Of a DNA stretch of 29,680 nucleotides, positions 24,846 to 29,680 are shown piece after piece. Where the stretch lies: NCBI GenBank assembly GCA_011772595.1, contig WVZH01000217.1, positions 15,458 to 45,137 of the forward strand, given 5' to 3'. Source of the DNA: Anaerolineales bacterium. Its GTDB lineage: Bacteria; Chloroflexota; Anaerolineae; Anaerolineales; E44-bin32. Each line of letters starts with the position of its first letter. Position 1 is the stretch's first letter. The notes under the pieces were generated by a model. It did no database searches. It was not told the origin of the DNA and was given only the letters and a program-made list of their open reading frames with translations. A program made the position numbers and the translations under genes.

Positions 24846-24986
24846 TTTAGCGTGCATGGTGCTCGCCAAGGCACGCCGAGTTGATTGCAGCATACGTTAG
24901 ATTACGGCGTCCTCTCGTGGAAAGCAAAATATGTGAATCGCAACTAATTTGAATAACCAGTAGGAGTATAGGTGCAGGGGTTTACT

Positions 24987-25481
24987 TCACTGACGGGTCA
25001 CAAATTTAATAAAACGCATAATCTCACTCTTTACAAGCAAGATTTCAGTCCGTTTGTCTCTAATTTTAATCAGGGGGATATCACGGCCAAAGGACTTTGA
25101 TTTTGCGTGTAATTGGTAAATGGTTGACACAATATTTCCATATTCAGCTGTTTCCGTCTTACTGGTGATGTGTAAGCCTGTGATGTCGTCGATTGAAAGA
25201 GTTTTTTTCAGGAATTGCGTGGGAAAAGGACCATGCTGTAAAACTAATTCCCGATCATTGACAATGATTATGGTTCTGTTCAAAATGAGCACCAATGCCA
25301 CGTAGCCGGTAAAGATTGGAAAAATCAAACACAATATCTCATCAACATTAAAAAAGTATATAGTCATAACAATTGTGAGTAGTGCCATAAAGATGGCTGC
25401 TGGGATTGATATACCTCGGAACCACGGAATTGAAATTACCAATTCCTCTCCGTTTCTCTCAATTTGGATGTCACGGATCAT
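24987..25481 (-). CDS. Membrane protein with PH-like C-terminal domain, unknown function
   Basis: 164 aa from ATG 25481. A short beta segment (IQIERNGEELVISIPWFRG) comes first. Two closely spaced membrane helices follow (about residues 26-45, PAAIFMALLTIVMTIYFF, and 50-68, LIFPIFTGYVALVLIL). The beta-rich cytosolic C-terminus (RTIIIVNDRELVLQHGPFP..LSIDDITGLHI) looks like a bacterial PH domain. Together this recalls small two-helix PH-domain membrane proteins, not a named family. A TTG at 25511 is in frame but has no advantage; AGGGG precedes ATG 25481. AT-richer than the core genes. A hairpin-repeat copy lies upstream in the same orientation (25587-25617). Confidence 0.65.
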   Translation of the reverse strand: MIRDIQIERNGEELVISIPWFRGISIPAAIFMALLTIVMTIYFFNVDEILCLIFPIFTGYVALVLILNRTIIIVNDRELVLQHGPFPTQFLKKTLSIDDITGLHITSKTETAEYGNIVSTIYQLHAKSKSFGRDIPLIKIRDKRTEILLVKSEIMRFIKFVTRQ

Positions 25482-25586
25482 TTCATGCCCCTGATCACGT
25501 CCTTCAGTCAACTAACGACTTTGAGCTGAGCAGTTGAAATCCCAACCTCAATAATAAACCAAATCCAAGCTACATCACGACAAAAC

Positions 25587-25617
25587 GCCCCCAACCTGAG
25601 GGGGTCAAGCTGAGGGC
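25587..25617 (-). repeat. 31-bp hairpin repeat, copy 6, inverted
   Basis: On the minus strand: GCCCTCAGCTTGA, CCCCC, TCAGGTTGGGGGC, then GTTTTGTCG. Pairing is kept by wobbles. It lies 106 bases upstream of the minus-strand membrane-protein start. Confidence 0.85.
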
Positions 25618-25679
25618 GCCTGCGCATACTCACAAGTCATCCATTTGCATTAGGGTTTTTGCTTTGAATGATTGAAATC

Positions 25680-25708
25680 TTGTCATTTATGCTCTAAACT
25701 CATATGAC
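25680..25708 (+). promoter_or_regulatory. Promoter ahead of the small two-helix protein
   Basis: TTGTCA (25680-25685), a 17-base spacer, TATGAC (25703-25708). Start near 25715, about 40 bases before the ATG. Confidence 0.65.
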
Positions 25709-25755
25709 GATTATTCTTATAAAGAAATCGCTATCAACATGTGGGGATCATTAGG

Positions 25756-26007
25756 ATGACGTGTGTTAATGCAATCAGAAGAGCCTTTATTTATAGCCTC
25801 TGTGGAATTGTATTTTCAATCATAGTCCTAATAGCGATAGAGAGCTTTTTTCAGCCTGATGACCCTGGGGGTATTATTTTTGAAAATCCTATATTGAATT
25901 GGTTTATCGAGAATGAAATGATGATTGTCATTGCAAGTTGTATCATTGCTGCGATCGGTGGTTTTTTCTTGGTATTCAAAAAGAAGAATGACTCGCCTCC
26001 AACCTGA
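25756..26007 (+). CDS. Small two-helix membrane protein, 83 aa
   Basis: Unknown family. Two hydrophobic helices (about residues 10-27, FIYSLCGIVFSIIVLIAI, and 55-75, MMIVIASCIIAAIGGFFLVF) flank an acidic loop with QPDDPGGIIFEN. A basic tail (KKKNDSPPT) puts the C-terminus in the cytosol. ATG 25756 is taken as start; GTG 25741 is in frame. No strong ribosome site. The final codons and TGA stop come from hairpin-repeat copy 7, so the original C-terminus may have been replaced when the repeat arrived. Confidence 0.55.
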   Translation: MTCVNAIRRAFIYSLCGIVFSIIVLIAIESFFQPDDPGGIIFENPILNWFIENEMMIVIASCIIAAIGGFFLVFKKKNDSPPT

Positions 26008-26023
26008 GGGGACCAGGCTGGGG
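25995..26023 (-). repeat. 31-bp hairpin repeat, copy 7, inverted and diverged
   Basis: On the minus strand CCCCAGCCTG, GTCCC, CTCAGGTTGGAGGC; several changes from the others. It overlaps the end of the two-helix protein gene and supplies its stop codon. Confidence 0.65.
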
Positions 26024-26135
26024 AACTCGGAGTTCACTGATGTTGCTCCGGGAACGGCTCATCGGATCAAACACGCTCAAGGTTTACCCTCCATTGCCTG
26101 ACAGGAAATAGCTGAACATCTTTGTCTACCGCTGA

Positions 26136-26276
26136 TTAATAGGTCCGGACCGTCCAGGCAGCCCGAACCTTTTCCATCGAGGTCAGCCGGTAAAGGTAAT
26201 CGCCTATCCTCACCGTGTCACCCACCTGCTTGTCGAAGTTTTTATCTTGATCAACCAACATTAGTTCGTTGTCCAT
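26136..26276 (-). CDS. Possible 46-aa small protein
   Basis: ATG 26276 to TAA 26136, with GGAGA seven bases before the start. The product is MDNELMLVDQ..KQVGDTVRIGDYLYRLT..KVRAAWTVRTY: charged, with a beta-like VGDTVRIGDYLYRL core, and no Cys or membrane segment. No family recognised. It is the only coding-like stretch between the two-helix gene and the tRNA. Interlaced inverted repeats begin 38 bases upstream. Confidence 0.45.
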   Translation of the reverse strand: MDNELMLVDQDKNFDKQVGDTVRIGDYLYRLTSMEKVRAAWTVRTY

Positions 26277-26313
26277 AGTCCGTCTCCTTCAGCCATTCCT
26301 TCAACTGAACAGA

Positions 26314-26416
26314 AAACCGTCGTCCATGTTTTGCCAGTTCTGGTTTGAGAATAGGGTCTTACCATGAACGACGGTTTCCTGTAGACAAACAACAAGACCA
26401 TAATTCTCAAACCTGG
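26314..26416. repeat. Two interlaced long inverted repeats (A-B-A'-B')
   Basis: A (26314-26328) pairs with A' (26363-26377), 14 of 15 bases. B (26340-26360) pairs with B' (26394-26416), about 18 of 21 with small gaps. They alternate rather than nest, so both stems together would form a pseudoknot; otherwise one excludes the other. No coding frame covers them. Confidence 0.75.
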
Positions 26417-26649
26417 GCCAGCGTCTCCTAATTTTGGGAAAAGGTCAAGCGGAACGTAACGAAGAATTTTATTCTGAACGCTAAAATGGTAGTGTTTCCA
26501 ATTTCAAACGTATTTTTACAGAGTAAAAATCGCCCCTAACAATTATCTATTTTTTTCTTGAAAAGATATTAGTAATAGATTAGACTGCCGCGCTTTATTT
26601 GGGTCTTTGACTCTTACGCTAATCCGTTATAAGCGTTAGAGGTGGCCTA
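26417..26649. other. AT-rich stretch before the tRNA, nothing recognised
   Basis: No open frame with a ribosome site. A weak imperfect inverted repeat (CTTACGCTAA with TTATAAGCGTTAG, about 26611-26641) lies just beyond the tRNA 3' end but has no T run. With 26024-26135 this completes the non-coding part of the island's right end. Confidence 0.5.
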
Positions 26650-26651
26650 GG

Positions 26652-26725
26652 CGCCCCCGGCAGGACTCGAACCTACGACCCCTTACTCCGCAAGCAAGTG
26701 CTCTAATCCACTGAGCTACGGGGGC
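26652..26725 (-). tRNA. tRNA-Arg, anticodon GCG
   Basis: Complete 74-base cloverleaf on the minus strand. Acceptor GCCCCCG/CGGGGGC, D arm GCTC..GAGC, anticodon arm CTTGC-TTGCGGA-GTAAG (one wobble), variable loop GGGTC, T arm GTAGG-TTCGAGT-CCTGC, discriminator G. The loop gives anticodon GCG for CGC codons. A20 in the D loop and C35 agree with arginine identity. CC but not CCA is encoded (CCT). Most bacteria read CGC with an ACG (inosine) tRNA, so GCG is unusual. The 3' 51 bases are duplicated at 22464-22514. Confidence 0.92.
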
Positions 26726-26758
26726 ATGTACCATCATGAGTGCCGATAGTGGTTTTTG

Positions 26759-26764
26759 ATTATA
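26759..26764 (-). promoter_or_regulatory. Probable -10 box of the tRNA-Arg gene
   Basis: TATAAT on the minus strand, 34 bases ahead of the tRNA 5' end. ATGACA lies 15 bases further upstream, a short spacing for a -35. Confidence 0.55.
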
Positions 26765-26934
26765 ACATGAACGAAACGATGTCATGAGGGTCGAACCCAT
26801 CGTGATGCTTCATCCACGTGCATGCACATAGCAGTCCCCGCAATCCAACAACACTATCGACTTCCGGTTTGAAAATGTGGTGCCGACGCATGCTCATCAG
26901 AACCATTATGTGGTATAAGGTTTTCCACTATTAG

Positions 26935-28884
26935 ATGAGGTGGGGTTTGAAATCGTATCGTAATTCCCGATTCATCAACGTAGCTATTATTCTTGCGACC
27001 GGCTTTATCCTCGTTTATCAAATATCCTTGGTGGTTGATCATTACTCCTTATTATGGCTGAAGCGTACCTGGCGTAATATGCATCTACCGTCGATGGAGA
27101 GGAACGCTCTTTTTCTCTTAGGGGGAAAAGAATCAGAATTTCTAAAGATGATCTCTTCTTCAGTTCCAGAGGATGGATTTGTTGTAGCGGTCCCCGACAG
27201 GTATGGGATGCTGTCTCGACAAAACATTTTGCAATTCTTTCTAATGCCACGAAAAATCGTTGAATGCGGTTGTCCTGATTTCTTGAAGCAAGACCCGGTC
27301 TCTTCCGAATGTAAATCGTGCTTGATGAATGGCGAATTTCATATTCCTGCCATTGGAGGATTTCCGCCAAGAGAGCTACTTCCGTCGAGTAAGGAATTCA
27401 TTCCATTTAACTCAGACTGGTATCATGGTGTTTACGTACCGCCTTCGTCTCCAGGGAATCTCTCTGATTTGTACATTAGAATGAAAACCCCGCTTCTGAT
27501 TGCGCTACCTTTTGACGTCCTTTCAATTCTCCTTATTTTTATCCTTGGTGCCTCCATAGCACAAACCATAGATCCCACGCTTCAGACAATTGATCTCCTG
27601 GCCGTAAGTGTCCCTCTTGGAGGGGGTGCCCTTACGTGGTTTGTCTTTATGGAGTCATGGCTTGGAATCCCGGTTTCATTAACCATGTTCGCATTATCAT
27701 TGCTTGCGATATTCGTCATCATTGTACTAATTAGGAAAAAACTGTATGGAAGATTTCGTGTCGTCACTTTTCCAGATATTAATCTCAGACAAAGCATCGC
27801 AGGTCTAAGAAACAGGCCACACCTTCTTGCTCTCACCCTTGTGTTAGCATTTCTTTTCCTGTCTTCCTTGGTCATCTCCGTTGGGAGAGGTTATTCCTTT
27901 TATGATGGAATTGCGAATTGGGCGTTAAAGGGCTATGGGATCGCGCTAGAGAAGACCGTCTTTGCAGGTCAAAAGTGGGGAGGTCATTCTTTGGCATACC
28001 CGCAAAACGTCCATCTCCTGATTGCTCTTTTCCGTGTTCTCGATGGGGATGTATTACCGGGTTCGAAGATACTTTTCCCGCTCTTCGCACTCTGCTTATT
28101 AGCAGGCACCTATTCCATTTGGAGGAAGTTCGGAGTCGGTGTTGAACTTTCTCTCCTTGGAGTTCTTGTTGTCTTTTCAATTCCGATCTTTTTCTTGCAC
28201 AGCACGATAGGTTGGGCAAACCTAGTATTCTCTGTTTATCTGGTTCTCGCAATTAACTTCCTTGTCGTTGGATTCAAGTTCGATCAACCACGCAAATTCC
28301 TCATTGCTGGTTTTTTATTAGCTTTTACCATATGGACCAGACCGGAAGGAATTGGATATGTTTTGCCAATCTCAATGATTATCTTGATTACGGTATGGGT
28401 ATCCAAGAAAGCTAGAACATTTGGCCTAGCTTGGTTAATTCCGATTGTTGCAATGTCTATAAGTTACCTCATGTTTAGTTTCACTACCATGAGCAATGTT
28501 TTTATTGGAAGCGCAATTTCAGGGATGATCAGAGGGTTTGTGGCCGGAGAATTTCATCTAGATGACCTGCGTGTTATTTTTTCGCATGTCCTTGAGCAAT
28601 TTACAGAGATCAATACCTGGGGGTTTCTTTATGTACTGATCGCTCCTCTATTTGTATTGAGTCTTGCTAGGATTTCTGCGTGGAAGAATTCAGCTATCCT
28701 GCTCACATTCATTTCTGGAACAGTAACTTTTTCAATTCCAATACTAATGTTCTTTTCAGCATCGTATATCTCAGGCATCTTACCGAGCCTACTAGAGGTA
28801 ACCTATAATCGACTCCAATTTCATAGTGCAGTCCTCCTCTTCTCATCAATGTTTATGGCGGCAACAATTCCAACAGATATCTGA
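26935..28884 (+). CDS. Polytopic membrane protein, possible GT-C-type glycosyltransferase
   Basis: 649 aa. One N-terminal helix (about 14-34) is followed by an extracytosolic domain of roughly 150 residues, then at least ten membrane helices from residue 185 on. The first domain carries a CxC-x12-CxxC set (Cys111, 113, 126, 129) resembling a small metal-binding knuckle. In the middle, SFYDGIANWALKGYGI, then SLAYPQNVHLLIALF recall the first loop of GT-C lipid-linked-sugar transferases, where an acidic residue and YP precede the next helix; FTIWTRPEGIGYVLP is another such feature. This is resemblance only. AT-rich. No ribosome site precedes ATG 26935; an extended -10 (TGGTATAAG, ending 26919) lies just upstream. 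Possible role: glycan or surface-polymer assembly. Confidence 0.55.
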   Translation: MRWGLKSYRNSRFINVAIILATGFILVYQISLVVDHYSLLWLKRTWRNMHLPSMERNALFLLGGKESEFLKMISSSVPEDGFVVAVPDRYGMLSRQNILQFFLMPRKIVECGCPDFLKQDPVSSECKSCLMNGEFHIPAIGGFPPRELLPSSKEFIPFNSDWYHGVYVPPSSPGNLSDLYIRMKTPLLIALPFDVLSILLIFILGASIAQTIDPTLQTIDLLAVSVPLGGGALTWFVFMESWLGIPVSLTMFALSLLAIFVIIVLIRKKLYGRFRVVTFPDINLRQSIAGLRNRPHLLALTLVLAFLFLSSLVISVGRGYSFYDGIANWALKGYGIALEKTVFAGQKWGGHSLAYPQNVHLLIALFRVLDGDVLPGSKILFPLFALCLLAGTYSIWRKFGVGVELSLLGVLVVFSIPIFFLHSTIGWANLVFSVYLVLAINFLVVGFKFDQPRKFLIAGFLLAFTIWTRPEGIGYVLPISMIILITVWVSKKARTFGLAWLIPIVAMSISYLMFSFTTMSNVFIGSAISGMIRGFVAGEFHLDDLRVIFSHVLEQFTEINTWGFLYVLIAPLFVLSLARISAWKNSAILLTFISGTVTFSIPILMFFSASYISGILPSLLEVTYNRLQFHSAVLLFSSMFMAATIPTDI

Positions 28885-29530
28885 AACAATCCATTTGGAT
28901 TGGGCTATGTGACCATCCGCTTTGGCCCTAACTGCGCTGCTTCTGAGATTGGTAGATCCTTCGAGTTGTCCTTCGCCTCTGCCCAGTAAGCACCAGGGGT
29001 GTTATCGAGCTTGGATAAGGTTGATGAGAACCACCCAATCTCTTGAGAGCACCTCAACCTATCTCTCCTCTAAGCGGTTTTGAACGGATTGGAATTGATG
29101 GAATATGATGTCGGCCGATGTGGAGGTGGATCACAGGACCGCTTGTATTTAGCTATTAGGGAGATATGAGCCTCTGTGGGACAGTTTTGGCTTCAGGAGC
29201 ATCCTCGTCGTCAAGGTAGGATCCTATTTGATGACGAATGTGAGTGGAAGTCGTTGTTGAAGGAATTCACTTCAGATTGTAAATCAGTGAATGTAGCAAT
29301 GGGAGATATGCTTCTTCGATTAGATTTGAGAATTCGCCTCACTTTTTCCTTATGTGAACCTGGGGATCATGTATTTGTCCGATATTGTGTCGTGTGTTGG
29401 GTACGAGACGAGTAGAATGAACCTGATTGTTCTTCATGCTTGGCGAGTAGATTCACGTGACATCAGTGGAAAATACTCCGCATTTAGATCTTGTGGAGGT
29501 CCTGGACTTTTCCTTCCGTGTTACCCGGTT
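28885..29530. other. 646-base gap: weak hairpin, one doubtful open frame
   Basis: A 6-bp hairpin, CAATCC-ATTT-GGATTG (28887-28902), stands right after the membrane-protein stop, with no T run. A 79-codon frame (29176-29415, GTG start) has charged and Cys residues but no family likeness, and is not called. Nothing else is recognised. Confidence 0.45.
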
Positions 29531-29590
29531 AAAAAAATCACAGCTCAGTGGCTCACCCCGTAAGCAAGTGCTCTAATCCACTAAGCTGTG
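29531..29590 (-). terminator. Terminator built from tRNA-Arg-like sequence, downstream of tRNA-Ser
   Basis: On the minus strand a 13-bp stem (29590-29578 with 29551-29539, one G-U) closes a 26-base loop and is followed by A and seven T (29537-29531). The 5' arm and loop match the D arm and anticodon arm of the tRNA-Arg at 26.7 kb (21 identical bases, 29562-29582), with ACG in the anticodon position. The 3' arm is an inverted copy of the D-arm start. It begins 36 bases after tRNA-Ser ends. Confidence 0.75.
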
Positions 29591-29625
29591 TGTGCACATC
29601 TGCGGTCTGAAGAGCCGACCTCAGG

Positions 29626-29680
29626 CGGGGAGGGTGGGATTCGAACCCACGGTAGAGGCTTTAACCCCTACAAGCGCTTA
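29626..29680 (-). tRNA. tRNA-Ser, 3' part, cut by the window edge
   Basis: Visible on the minus strand: the end of the anticodon arm, a long variable arm (GTAGGGG..GCCTCTAC), T arm GTGGG-TTCGAAT-CCCAC, acceptor 3' strand CCTCCCC and discriminator G, then CCT (CCA not encoded). The long variable arm with G73 points to serine rather than leucine (A73). The anticodon lies beyond the edge. Confidence 0.85.

Larger units (their letters stand above)
22464..26700. mobile_element. Candidate tRNA-flanked genomic island, no integrase seen
   Basis: Bounded by the 51-base direct repeat of the tRNA-Arg 3' half (22464-22514 and 26650-26700). The intact tRNA is at the right end, and the old 3' end plus terminator at the left, as expected after site-specific insertion into a tRNA gene. 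Cargo: lipoprotein, second collagen-like protein, two small membrane proteins, a 46-aa gene, hairpin repeats and interlaced inverted repeats. No recombinase, transposase or replication gene is visible in any frame. It is therefore a non-autonomous or decayed element, or a duplication that looks like one. Confidence 0.5.

Noticed and set aside
21077..26023. CRISPR array
   Set aside because: The 31-bp repeats are irregularly spaced by hundreds of bases, in both orientations, with genes between them and no cas genes.
22464..26700. Insertion sequence or integrase-bearing element
   Set aside because: No transposase or recombinase motif appears in any frame; only the flanking direct repeat supports mobility.
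29176..29415. 79-codon frame with GTG start
   Set aside because: No recognisable domain, a weak start, and surrounding sequence with no sign of selection; left uncalled.
29551..29590. Functional tRNA-Arg(ACG) gene
   Set aside because: Only D-arm and anticodon-arm likeness is present; T arm and acceptor 3' strand are absent, and the sequence folds as a terminator instead.

Overview
This window most resembles a chromosome segment of an uncultured Chloroflexota bacterium, probably Anaerolineae. That placement is inferred from gene content: the rpsB-tsf-pyrH-frr-uppS-cdsA order, tandem LysM/M23 peptidases behind rho, a lipoprotein with a Thr/Pro linker, and bacterial collagen-like proteins. It was not tested by phylogeny. 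Genes from 1 to about 19.6 kb are mostly housekeeping. From about 19.6 kb to the end the content is accessory, AT-richer and repeat-rich.

Left edge (1-3.1 kb, minus strand): a 3'-truncated urocanate hydratase (histidine degradation), a nitroreductase-family gene with a frameshift near its start, a small unknown gene, and an Rrf2-type regulator with an Fe-S-like cysteine set and a palindrome just upstream. Plus strand 3.3-8.0 kb: UDP-glucose 6-dehydrogenase, a catalytic/non-catalytic pair of M16 peptidases, holo-ACP synthase and an FlK-like thioesterase, tightly packed and partly overlapping. A strong promoter and a structured leader then drive rpsB-tsf, which ends at a terminator. pyrH, frr, uppS, cdsA and class II fructose-bisphosphatase (glpX) follow. 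A foldback repeat separates glpX from rho, which has its own extended -10 promoter. Two paralogous LysM/M23 envelope peptidases follow rho. Two strong hairpins end this block against a convergent pair of minus-strand genes: a small membrane protein and a methyltransferase with a kinase-like N-terminal part.

Accessory block (20-29.7 kb): two tandem paralogous small helical proteins; a stand-alone Lrp/AsnC ligand-binding (RAM) domain protein; and two collagen-like secreted proteins that share promoter, 5' leader, leader-encoded terminator, signal region and head domain but have unrelated C-terminal domains. Between and beyond them lie a lipoprotein, two small membrane proteins, a 46-codon gene and seven copies of a 31-bp hairpin repeat.

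An intact tRNA-Arg(GCG) gene lies at 26.7 kb. A 51-bp exact copy of its 3' half, still followed by a terminator, lies 4.19 kb away at 22.46 kb. This is the geometry left when an element inserts into a tRNA 3' end, although no integrase is visible. The window closes with a predicted membrane glycosyltransferase-like protein, a terminator built from tRNA-Arg-like sequence, and the 3' part of a tRNA-Ser gene.

The most unusual system is the pair of collagen-like genes under near-identical attenuator-type leaders, set among transcription-ending hairpin repeats and straddling one boundary of the tRNA-flanked segment.
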